From Epichloe hybrida (taxonomy: Eukaryota; Ascomycota; Sordariomycetes; Hypocreales; Clavicipitaceae), in contig JAFEKR010000024.1 of assembly GCA_019022495.1 (NCBI GenBank), forward strand, positions 558,001-622,000: a DNA stretch of 64,000 nucleotides, given 5' to 3'. The notes under the pieces are model-generated. The model saw only the letters and a program-made list of their open reading frames with translations. It had not been told where the DNA came from and did no database searches. Made by a program: the position numbers and the translations under genes. Position 1 is the first letter of the stretch; each line of letters begins with the position of its first letter. Shown here one piece after another: positions 1 through 11,500 of the stretch.

Positions 1-3000
1 ATATCTGTCTTTACTCTTAGCAGATAAAGCAGGTTAAAGTGTACTAAGATTAGTGCCTCCTAGAACTTCTTTTAGAGTTCTCTGAACGCTATAAGTTCAC
101 TAGGCTCTAGCTTAAACTCTACTAGTTAAACACCCTTTAGATAGTTTATTAGTAGGACTACTACCTTACTATACTATTTTATAAAGCGTTAGTAAAACCC
201 TATAAACCTAAGGAATAATTAAATATTAAACACGCTACTAGGTATTAGCTAGGTCATAATAGCTTTAACCCATAACGGTTCTATCTTAATGCCCTTCTTA
301 GATATAATAAAACCTAGGAACTTTACCTTTATAACTAAAAATTAGCACTTTTTAAGGTTAATATAGAGATTAGCGTCCCAAAGTTGCCCTAGCACTCTTT
401 TAATATGCTCTATGTGTCTTATAGGGTTGCTACTATATATTAGGGTGTTATTAAGGTAAATAATATAAAATTCATTTACAAGCCCCTTGAGAGCATTATT
501 AATATATTCCTAAAAAGTGGCTAGCGTATTTACTAACCCGAATGGCATTACAAGATATTTAAAGTGCCTATAGTAGTAATAAAATACTGTCTTCCACTCA
601 TTACCCTTATAGATATATAGCTAGTAGTATGCCTCTTAAAGATTTAGTAATGTGAAAATCTTTACACCTACTAATTAATTAAGGATTTCGGAGATTAGCG
701 GTAAAGGGGCCCTATTTTTAATAGTAATCCTATTAAGGCCCCTATAATTCACATAAAGCCTTAATTTCCCTGATTTTTTCGGAATGAATAAAATTAAGGC
801 TCCTACTAAGCTTATTAATCTTCTAATCTACCCTTTCTCCTACACACTTACTAGGTACTCCCTAAGCACTTCTAGCTCTTTTTTGGCTAGGTTATATATA
901 GGTCCCTAGGGTAGTTATTTTCCCTTTTCTAATTTAATCACATAAGTATAACCACCTAATTCCAGGAGCTTACTAGCTAGCTCCTTTAAAAACATGTTTA
1001 CAAATTCCACGTACTCTTCTAGAATCTACTACAGGGGTGTGTTACTATCCATCTCTTATGTAAGCGCTACTAATTCTTTACAAAACACTACCTAGAGCGC
1101 TATTATACTTCTTAGTTTTTTCTTCTTTAATATATAGGCATATTCTACTACTATTGCTATAACTACACTACAACTTAGGTTATTACTTATTATGTCGCCT
1201 ATTAGTGAATTTTTATTAGTATTTTCTTCTATTACCTCTAGGTTAACTACCTTAATCTTTAGTAACGCTAGTAATAGTGTAATAGAAGACTACTTTACTA
1301 CCTTATGAAGTTATTACTTACCTGTGGTAAAAGTAATGCAATCCTAGGTTATTAGAAACCTCTAGAAACCCTACTTCTAGTCTATTACTATAGGTTTATA
1401 TTCTAGGGTCTAGTCTATCCCTAGGAGTATTCCCTCTCCTATATTAGTAATGTAGTAGCTAACTTTGTAGACCTTTATATAGCCTATACTATCTTTTACC
1501 TTAACTAGTTTACGTAGGATTCCTTAGTGTGGGATCTTATCCTTGCTTGTGCTTTCTAGTATTATCTCTGTTTTTTCTACGTTCTTCTAATCTTATTTTA
1601 ATAATAATTTAGGGTGGATTATTAAATATTCCACGCCTATATTAAATAGCGCTAGCACTACTAACTAGCGGTTATCTTGCCATAAGGACACCTGCATTCT
1701 TATTCTCTTATCTATAGGTTTTTTTGTAGCAAGACTATTATCCTAGGCCTAAGCCAAACTAATTAGAATCTTATTTAGGTCTAAGGTTTTATTACTACTA
1801 TTCTTATACTTCTTAGTAATATGCCTATTACTTTTATAAATTAAGTAGTCTACTACATTATATCTATTTAAACTATATCTAGGACTACCACATTTAAAGC
1901 ACTTAAATAGTCTCTAGCCTATGCTAGGTTACTATAAGCTTTACTATGAGTTATTTATAGGGGAGCTAGAGTGTTATCTCTTATTACTCCTGCCCTCCTT
2001 ATCATGGTTTCTATTATGATTACTTAATATAGATATTATTATAACTTTAGCCTTTTTTCCTTAACCCTATAGGTAACTCTAAGACATTAGGAACTCTTAG
2101 CTAACTATATACTTCCTTATAGTGTTATTTAAGCTATTTAGAAAAATCACTATTCTTAAGTGTATAGGGATTTAGTTAGGTAATTTCGCTTTTACCTTTA
2201 TCTAAAGTCTTAGAAAAGATTAAAAAGACTAATTACTCTTCTGCCTAAGATTTAGCAGTGTCCTAGTGGCTTCTAAGCACTATGTATCTTTATCTATTAC
2301 TCTAGTGTTTAGCTAGGACACGAATCTATCCTAGGTGTAAGCTAAGTAGTTAACTAACCTATTTACTATTATATAACGCATTTACTATTACTTTATATTA
2401 TTAGCTAAGCAGCTACTAGCATATACTACCTTTATTTTATTATCCTAAAAGGTTCTTAGGTCTAGCTTAAATAGCACGTTTAAATCTGCTAGGTACGCCT
2501 ATAGATTCTTATAGGTATTACCTTTATACACAAGTACCTTATACTATATCTTAATAAAGCTTTATAGGTACGTGTTTACTACGAACTCGGTGTTAGGCAG
2601 GAAGTCTAGGAATAGGGGAATTCTCTACGTGTTTATCTAAGGGGTAATTATAGGTTCTCTGCCTAATCTAGCTAATCACAGGTCTACTTCTATTTCCTTA
2701 AGCTACGCTTCTATATCTAAGATCTCCTTTCTTATATAGGTATTTTATAGCTTAGCTTATGCGACCTTATATTACCTCTATAGCTTATCTAGATTATTAT
2801 TATTACTAGATTTAGTGTTACTACATTAGTTAGGTAGTGTCTACTATACCCTCTTACGTTCTATAGTTAGGGTGTTCTAGTTACTACCTAGGCGCTATAG
2901 AGTTAGGGCTTCCTCGCTAGGTAGTATAGGTGTGTTTTAGGTAGATATTCTATAGCTCCTTTGCATTTAAATCTAGCTAATAGTTTATTTTCCCTAAAGG

Positions 3001-3283
3001 GTTTAAGAGTTTAACTTATTATAACTATGTTTAGGGAGATATAAATAAAGTAAAGGCTAAGGTTTTTAGTTATAGCTAGAGAGCTACTACTTAGGGGTAA
3101 GTGCATAAAGGTCTTAAACTCTAACCTCCTATATCTCTTATAGGCAGTTCTTATTTAAATACCCTACTATATACACATGGCTATCTTGTAGCTACTTAGT
3201 CATTCGCGGAACCCAAGGCTTATCCGAGGGCTCTAACATGTGACCGTCCTATCCATGGCCCCTTGGCCTCCGTGCTCCTGACA
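1..3283 (-). mobile_element. Truncated Ty3/gypsy retrotransposon, 5' part, RIP-degraded
   Basis: This is the reverse complement of the first 3.28 kb of the element at 19015-26833. Base 1 pairs with about 22,296 and base 3283 with 19,015, with no net length difference. It therefore covers the 5' LTR, leader, gag, protease and most of the reverse transcriptase, and continues beyond the left edge of the window. The RT block lies near 480-780, where the reverse complement matches the plus-strand copy around 21,530-21,830. Stops occur throughout all frames, so nothing here is translatable. It is the same family as 19015-26833 and was mutated independently. Confidence 0.88.
3017..3283 (-). repeat. 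5' LTR (267 bp) of the truncated gypsy element
   Basis: The LTR has the same 267-bp length as both LTRs of the element at 19015-26833. Read on the minus strand it begins TGTCAGGAGCACGG. The outer edge (about 3180-3283) keeps GC-rich sequence, while the inner part is converted to AT. The 5-bp target duplication on this side should be CTAGA (3284-3288); its partner lies outside the window. Confidence 0.9.
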
Positions 3284-4287
3284 CTAGATTTATAGAAGTG
3301 TTAGGTAGCTAGAGGAGGGAGTCTACCCTTATTAATACACTAATTACCTAGCTTTAACTAATAATGTTATACCTTAGACTAGGAGAAGTTTATAAAATCC
3401 CTAACTCCTAGTAACTTAATAGGTATTAACCTATACCCTTAGTAAACTAAAATTATGCTTTAAATACTTACCCTTAGTATTAGCCTTAGATATAGACTAG
3501 ATATAATAGTAATACTAGTAATAGAACTTCTAGTAACTATTAGGCTACTAATTAACCTAGGTAAGGGGGAGGTAAAGTAACCTTTATATTACTAGTCTAG
3601 ACTAGTGCTATTATATTACTTTAATTACTATAGGTAGCACCCTAGAGTTTATAGAATTTAGGCCCCTATAGGTATATATAAGAGCTCTAACCTGCTGCTA
3701 AATCTTAGAACTAGTATATTAATAGTATTACCTCTTTACCTTATAGAGGTGTGTGCTTTAAGTGTAGTATTACTAGGTATTATACTACTAACTATACTAT
3801 AACTAGAAATAATATATTATAGAGATAGGAGTTTGTATAGCTAAAGTTAATAACCCTTTCTCCTAGGAATAATAACTCTTAGGTCCCTAGATAAGTTTAT
3901 GCTAGGTTAGCTTAGATTTATTTAGGTAGGGATAAGTATAATAAAGTTAAAGTGCCTTAAATTATTAAAGAAGTTCCTACTAGGACTATAGTTAGGGCTT
4001 GTTATGTGCTAATTAAACCTAAGGCTATAGAGGATGTTGCTATATTAGTAGGTGACTACTAACTTATTTAGCTTAAAGAGGTATTATTAACTATCCCTCC
4101 TTAGTTAGTAGCTATGGTTAATATAAAGAAGCTAGGAGCTAGATAGGCTAACTTAAGAGCTTAAGTAGAAGATACTATAGATAAGGATAAACCCCTTAAA
4201 CCCCTATTAAAGAGTCTCTAAAAAGTAAACTTAGAGACTTTAGAGTCTATGGCCTAAGGTGCTCTTTAGGTTATAATCAGAGCATTG

Positions 4288-4425
4288 TTGTATTGTATTG
4301 TATTGTATTTTTTGGCCCTTCGATGTATTGTATTGTATTGTATTGCCCTATGTATTGTATTGTGTATTGTATTGTATTAAAAATACAATACAATACAATA
4401 CAATACATACAATACAATGTATTGT
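4288..4425. repeat. TATTG/CAATA pentamer arrays forming a hairpin
   Basis: Runs of TGTATTGTATTG on the left (4288-4378) meet runs of TACAATACAATAC on the right (4383-4425) with a short A-rich centre near 4380. The two arms can form a long stem-loop at about 4351-4410. A second cluster of the same motif at about 4711-4765, with the following sequence, repeats 4385-4600 in a diverged form about 330 bp further on, so the subterminal block was duplicated. Confidence 0.75.
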
Positions 4426-5432
4426 TAGGGAAAAATATAAGTGGGGTATTATATAAATTCATTATATAGTAGATTTTTTAAATAATCTAATTATAGTATT
4501 CTTATTTTTATATATAATTTAGTTATTTATTTAAAAATCTATTAAGTTTTAGCTTATTTAGAAAAGTAAGCTTATTTAAAATATATAATATCTTAGTAAT
4601 ATTCTTTTATATCTATTTTAAAAAATGATTTTTTCTTAATATATTAAGGGTCTTTTTATTCTTATATCTATTTTCTATGATTTATTATAATTATTTATTA
4701 TATAAAAATACATTATAATACAATACAATACAATACATTACAATACATTACAATACAATACAATGTATTATTAAAAAGGTAAGGTAGTATATATACTTAT
4801 TATATAGTAGATTTTTAATATAATCTAAATAAGATATCCTTAAATTTTTATACTATTTAGGTATTTAGTTATAGAATTATAAAGTTTTAGCTAATTTAGA
4901 CTATTAAGCTATATATATATATAGGGTAGCTATAAATAGTATTATCTAAACTTAACTTATAGTAATATTTATTCTTTATATTTTAAAGGTTATCCTATCT
5001 TTCTAGCTTTTTTATAGGATTTACTATGCATTTTAATATAGTATTTTTGCTTTAAATATAATATTTACCCTAAAGAAATAATTTGTAATTCTAAATAAAT
5101 AAGATTAAAACTCTAATAAAAATATACTTATATATATAAGGAATTTATTATAAAGAGAAAATTAAAATTTATTTAATACATGCTTCTTTTACTATTAAGC
5201 TATTTTATTATAATTATAATAAATTATATTAGCTTTTAACCTTTTTTAAACTAAAAGAAAAGGAAAAAACCTAGGAAAAGCTTATAAAGAAAAGGTAAAA
5301 TATTATATAAAGAATAATCATAATATATATACTATTTTTTTAATATTAAGTAAATAAATAAATAAGCTTTAAAAGTAAGTTTAACTATTTATACTACTTT
5401 TAGCTTACTTACTTAGTTATATAGTGTTTCTT

Positions 5433-5722
5433 AAAGTGGGTCTAAAAGTGGGTCTTATTAAACACTAAAAACCAAGTATAATCCCTTTTTATAGTTATAT
5501 AACTTTAGCTAAGAAGAGAAGGATATATAAAAGTGGGTCTAAAAGTGGGTCTTGTTAAACACTAAAAACCAAGTATAATCCCTTTCTATAGTTATATAAC
5601 TTTAGCTAAGAAGAGGAGGATATATAAAAGTGGGTCTAAAAGTGGGTCCTATTAGTTATACTATAAACATAATAATCTCTTTACTTAGTTATGTAATTTT
5701 AGTTAAAAAGAGAGAAATATAC
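5433..5722 (+). repeat. 97-bp tandem repeat, two full copies and one diverged
   Basis: Copies begin at 5433, 5530 and 5627. Each starts with a doubled AAAGTGGGTCT motif. The first two are nearly identical; the third loses similarity after the first 20-odd bases but keeps the general pattern to about 5722. The array lies inside the hAT-like element. Confidence 0.85.
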
Positions 5723-6000
5723 TAAAGTAAGTCTTATAGTTATATTAGGACTTACTTTCTATTAGTATAAAATTATAAATAGTATAATATTAAAAACATA
5801 AAAAAGAAAGGAATTTTATTTTATTAATATTTTAAAAAACCTTTAAATACTAAATAATTAATAAGTCTAGCTTTTTCTATAGTAATTTACTTATAAATAC
5901 TTATATTTATATTATATTAATTTATTACTTATTTATTTTTAATTAAACTTTAACACTAATAATATTTTAAGTTATATAAGTAATAGAAGTAATATATATA

Positions 6001-6070
6001 TATAAGCTATTATAAGCTATTATAAGCTATTATAAGCTATTATAAGCTATTATAAGCTATTATAAGCTAT
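6001..6070 (+). repeat. 10-bp tandem repeat TATAAGCTAT x7
   Basis: Seven uninterrupted identical copies, close to the right end of the hAT-like element. The array is preceded by a short TA run. It has no coding content. Confidence 0.95.
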
Positions 6071-8299
6071 TATACTATATATACCTTATAATTAAGGAAT
6101 TTACTTAAAACTAAAAAAAAAGAAAAAAAATACAAAACAATACAAATAATATATGTATTGTATTGTATTGCAATGCTCTGGTTATAATATTGATTCCAGA
6201 AGTAACACTACCTTTAAAGAAGTAGAAAGGGATGCTACTTAGTAATATTCTTAAGGATAAGACCCTTATACCTATACTAGAAGCTGCTTTATTAGTAAGG
6301 GAAAAGGTGGTGAAGAGAAATATATAGGTATTAAGTGAGATTTAGGGTTGTAAGGGTCTTAGTCCTATTAACTAGAAAGCACTAGCTAGTTAGATTTTAG
6401 TCCTAATATTGCTTATGGACTTGTAGTAAATTAGTCCTAAGATATCTAAATAATTTCAAAAGCTATTCTTATAGGTAATTACCTTAAGGAGGTGATTAGG
6501 GAAGAAGGTAGCCTTCTCCCTTAATATAGGCTCTATTTAGGTTACTTTAGGTAATAGTAGGAAGATTCTAGTATCTAATGATTATAACACTAAGCTACTT
6601 TGTGAGCACTAGTTGGGTGCTAAACTGTTTGGAATTATAGTTTAGGCTTAAATGGGATTTTAGAAAGAGTAGGTGTTTAACCTTAAGCCTAGGTAAGCTA
6701 TAGTAGACTAAGGGGCTGAGATTAATATTATATCTTAGGCTTTTGTATTATAGGAAAATATACTAGTTTATAACTTAGGGTCTGTGGGGTTCTAAGGACT
6801 ATAAATAATTAATGCTAATGGCTAGGAAAACATAGTCACCTACTTTATGTTAATAAAAGTAACCTATTATAGGGTTACTTAATTTATTTAGGCTATTATT
6901 ATGCCTAATTACTAGCTAAAGAATTAGACTATCTTAATTTTGGGTCTACCCTAGCTCTATAACGTGGGAGCTAAGTTTAACATTAGAAATTCAGAATTAA
7001 TAATTAGGGTTAAAGAGCATGGAGATAAAGTTATGTCTATTAAAGGGCCCTTAGTGGCTTTGTTAACCTAATAGAAAGTTATGCTTTGCCTAGCTAAGCC
7101 TACGATCCTAGAAAAATATATTAGATAGGATAATGTGGATATGTCCCCTGGGCCCTAATAATGCATTATCTAGCTTAGATGATGAGAATGATCCTTAGAT
7201 AGATTTATGAATAATGCATTATCTAGTAATTTGCTATAACCTAGTTAAGTTAAAAAACTAAATCTAATAGCCTAAAGTAATGCTTTAGAAGATTAGCTCT
7301 AAGAACTTCTATTTATTTATTTCTAGGCAAAACCTATAGTGTAGTTCTTAGGCTATGCCCCTTAAATTACCTACCCTATCTTAGTATAGAAGGAATATTA
7401 GCTTACTAGCTAACTTAGTCTTTATATATTTTTGTCTAAAGTAAATTTGCTTAAAAATAGGGAGGAGTACTCTATAGGGTAGAGGACTAATAATATTAGA
7501 GAGATAACTTAATAGAATAAGAATAATTAGCCTAGACTAATTACGAAAGAGCCTTTATTATTTCTATTTCTAACTTATTAAAGAATATAGAGGAGAGAGA
7601 CTAACTAGGAGACCCTAATTAAGATAGTGTTAATATGGTTTAAGGGTTATAGTATAACCCTAGGACTACTAGTTCTAAAGCTAATAGTAGAGGAAGTTAT
7701 GCAAATATTTTATACCTATAAAGACTTAAATACTTTATCTATTGCTAATATTCCTATAATAGATCTCTATGTGTATATACCTTAACTAAAAGAAAATGTA
7801 AAACCATAGGCCTAATCCCTAAAGAGGTAGTAGTTAGAGCCTTAAAGGTATTAGTTAAACTAACTAGTAACTAAAGGTATCTAGTCTGGGATGTATAAGT
7901 ACACTATAGCTGTAAATAGAAAGATGTTAGACTAGTATATAAAACTAGTGCTAGTTCTAAAAGATAAGTTAGACCCTTAGGCTAAGTAATAACTTATAGT
8001 TAACTATTCTTATGTTAAGGAGGATATACTAGGAAGTTAGATACCTTTACTAGCTAAGGTTTATAACTAACTTTCAGACCCCTAGGTGAAGTCTTATAGT
8101 GTGTTTAATCTAAAGCATGTATACTAGTTAATACCTGTGGCTACTAAGTTAAGATATGTATTTATATTTAATATCCTTAGATTTAGTTAGCTTTAACTAT
8201 CCAATATGCCTTAAGGGTCTTAATCCGTAGGATACACTATAACTAAGGTAATAAGGATAGCCCTTAGGCCTATCCTATTACCTTACCCTAAGCCCTTAT

Positions 8300-8501
8300 T
8301 GTGAGAACAAAGAGATAGCTAGGCAAGAGGTATGGGGGCGTTTATATATTGACTAAAGCTTGCTAGGTCTAAGTGTGTTATACGTGTGAGTTGCTAACTT
8401 ATAGGTAGTGACTTACTAGTGTTATATGAACCTAGCCCTAGGGTGTAGTGCGCCTACCTAGTGGTGTGCTAGCGCGCTAGTGTTATAAGTAGGGCCTTAT
8501 A
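8300..8501 (-). repeat. 3' LTR (202 bp) of the gypsy element 8300-14900
   Basis: Begins TGTGAGAACAAAGAG on the plus strand. Its outer (left) edge is less mutated than its inner (right) end, where the terminal CTCACA has become CTTATA. Confidence 0.93.
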
Positions 8502-11500
8502 ATTACCCCCCTACTTTTAGCTAGGCTCCTAAATAGCTTTTGGTAGGTACTATATAGCTATTTACTAAGTGGTAGCTATACTAAAATAATAATAAATAAC
8601 ATTAGTGTTTAAGTATAAATTCACCTATAACTCCCTATTATATTACTAACTTTTCCCTTTCTTATTTATAGTAAACTTTTCCCTAGATACTATTATATTA
8701 TTAGTTACTATAACTTTACCTTTACTACTTACCTTATTATTAGAATAGAATTAGACAAGGAAAGCGTTAAGAGTGTTATTATTATAGCTATCCCTAATAT
8801 CTATTTAAGAGGATATTTCTATATATATTATCTGCGCATAGGTTATGTGGACTTTAAGAAGAATCCTCTAGCTAAGCCTAATATCCCTTAGATTAACTAT
8901 TAATTCCCTAGTATACTAACTACTATTATTAAAGGGAAGTATTTAAAGCGTTATATCTAGTGTGTTAAACGTGGCAATACTTACAAGATAGTAAGTATAT
9001 TATATTCTCTACTCTTTTAGTCCCTAATTGCCTATGTCTCTCTAGGCAATACTAACTATGCGAGGGGATTTTCTAGATCTTCTTGCTGCCCTTAATTAGG
9101 TAAAAACTTTAATAGATACCCTAAGTGATTAGGACCCTAATAACCCTAATAATTATATGTTTTCTAAGGTAACTTACTACTGTTTTAGCACCTATTGTCT
9201 AAACCTTATTTTAGGGTTTAATTACGCTAATATAGCTTATTATGTTTCCTTTAGTTTGACTAGGGCTACTAAGGTCTATTAGGTATATTTTATTACGTGT
9301 TCTCTAGACCTTTACTTACTCCCTAGGTAAGCTGCTTTAGCTATGTATAATTAGTATATTATTTTACACTAGTAACTTTTAGTTACTATATATCCTGCCC
9401 TTACCTTAGGGATTATAAGTTATTACTCCTCCTTTGCTACTTATTTGCTAACTTTTATAGCTAAATTACACTATATATTATAATTCCTAGAAGAGAAAAA
9501 TAACTTTATAGCTGTGATATTATGATCTAGGATTTGTGCCCTAGGGGGTAGTAAAGCACTAGTTTTTCTAGGTGATAGAGGTAGTGGTTTAGGAGAATAA
9601 GAGCAAGGGCACTAAGTACCTCCTTTATAATAGCGTTATTTTAACGTATAAGGGGGTAACTATAGAAGGGTTTCCTGTGAGACTCCCCTCCTTATAGGTA
9701 TCTTTTCTTTTATTATTTAGCAAATAGTCTAATAAGGGTTTTAATTAGAGTGTGATAGTAGCTAATAAGGCTAGGCCTTTTTTGTAATTACCTTATCCCT
9801 TATTACTTATAACTTAATTATATCTTACTATGCTTTCTGCTTATTTTGCTTTAATAGAAAGCTTAAATTATACGTTAAGCGCCTTCTATGTTTTCTAATG
9901 CTACCTATTGATTATATTTACTTAGCTAGCCCTTCTATTTCACTAGGTATTTATTACCTTTATGTGTCTTCCTATAATCCCTAACTTCTTTAACTTTAAA
10001 CTTATTATTATTATCTTTAAGGTCTAGTATTAGTATATCCTTGTCTAGGGTGTCTTCCTAGCAATTCTATAGCTCTAACAAGCTAATGTGAAATATATTA
10101 TATAGTTAGCTATACTTATTAGGTAGCGCTAGTTAGTATGCTTATTTACCTATAGCATTAAGTATCTAAAATAGCCTAATAAATCTTAGGTTTAGCTTCT
10201 ATTTTGCGTCCTTAAGCCTAATATTCTTTGCTAATAGTAGTACTAAGTCTTCTCTTTTTAAGGTTATTAGCTAATATCTCTAGTTATAGTACTTTGCCTA
10301 CGCTTTAGTAGCCTTTACCTAGTTATATACTAGTTTCTCCCTAACCTTATATAGCTTTTTAACATATATATAAGCTTCTAGGACCTCCCTCTCTATGCTC
10401 TTACCCTTAAGAGTAAGGTAAAACTTAGGCAAATAGCCTATAAGAGTGTAGTTAGGGGAGTAGCCTATTGTCCTATTAATAGTATTATTACATATAAATT
10501 AGGCTATTAGGAGTAGCTTTAGCTATAGTTATTAGTTCTCTTTAATAAAATATTATAGGTAATGCTTAAGCACCTAATTTATTCTCTCTATCTGCCTATT
10601 AGTTTAGGGGTAAAACGCTATTAAAAGCCTCTGCTTTACATATAACTAGTAATATACCTCTGACTAGAATTGGCTTATAAATACTAACCCTCTATTAGAT
10701 ATAATGCCCTCTAGCGCTCTAAATTATAGCTTAATCTCCTTGTAAAATAACTTTACTAATTTAGCTACGTTAATTATAGTCTTTATAGGAAGGAAGACAA
10801 AGTACTTAGTAAATTAGTTTATAATTACTAGGATTATATTAGTTTCTTACTTGCCTAGCCACACTAGTAGCAAACCTATAATAAAGTCTATTAAGATCTC
10901 TACCTATAGTTGCCTTAGTATTAGTAGTAATTTAAGGCTTCTATAGGGGCAGTGCTATCTTGCTATAACACACTAGTATACTCTATAGCTAGATATATAG
11001 TCTAAAATAGCTTTACTTATTACTAGCTACTAATAGTAATATTTTAGTAGCTCTAGAGTATATTTAGTCCTAAAGTAACCTACTAATGGATTATTATAGT
11101 GTAGCCGTAGAAGCTCCTATTATAAGATAGGCTCCCGCGGAATAACTACCTAGTCTTTATATATTAGGAGGCCCCTTACGCTATGTGACTATAGACTAGC
11201 TTTTCCCCTCCCTTTTACTTAGGAGTTAACCTTACCTCTATGCTTTTATAGATTTAGATCTTAGTCCTATGCTTTCTATAGTAGTTATGCTAATAGTTTA
11301 TTTGCTACAGATTAGTAGGGATTTAGTAATATAATAGCCCCCTAAATTGCTTATACTATGCTAATATCTTAAATATACGCTACCTTCTCCTTAAAATCAC
11401 CCTTATTTAGCTAACCTATCACTAGATCTATAGCAGCTAACTAGCCTTTTACCTAGGCTACTCTTGCCTTAGTAGGTTCTAAGACTAGTGTTATGCTATG

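Larger units (their letters stand above)
4278..6180. mobile_element. hAT-like DNA element, probably non-autonomous
   Basis: The ends are 10-bp terminal inverted repeats: CAGAGCATTG at 4278-4287 and CAATGCTCTG at 6171-6180. They are flanked by a perfect 8-bp target duplication GTTATAAT (4270-4277 and 6181-6188). An 8-bp duplication and a CAGAG-type terminus are characteristic of the hAT superfamily. The 1.9-kb interior is extremely AT-rich and no transposase can be read in any frame. Subterminal DNA at both ends is built from the pentamer TATTG or its complement, as expected for transposase-binding arrays. It inserted into the older gypsy-like element. Confidence 0.8.

Noticed and set aside
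4277..4462. 61-codon minus-strand open frame with repeated IQYNT
   Set aside because: It is a translation of the TATTG/CAATA pentamer arrays of the hAT-like element, not a gene.
6001..6070. CRISPR-like regular repeat
   Set aside because: The 10-bp units are contiguous with no spacers, and the organism is a fungus.
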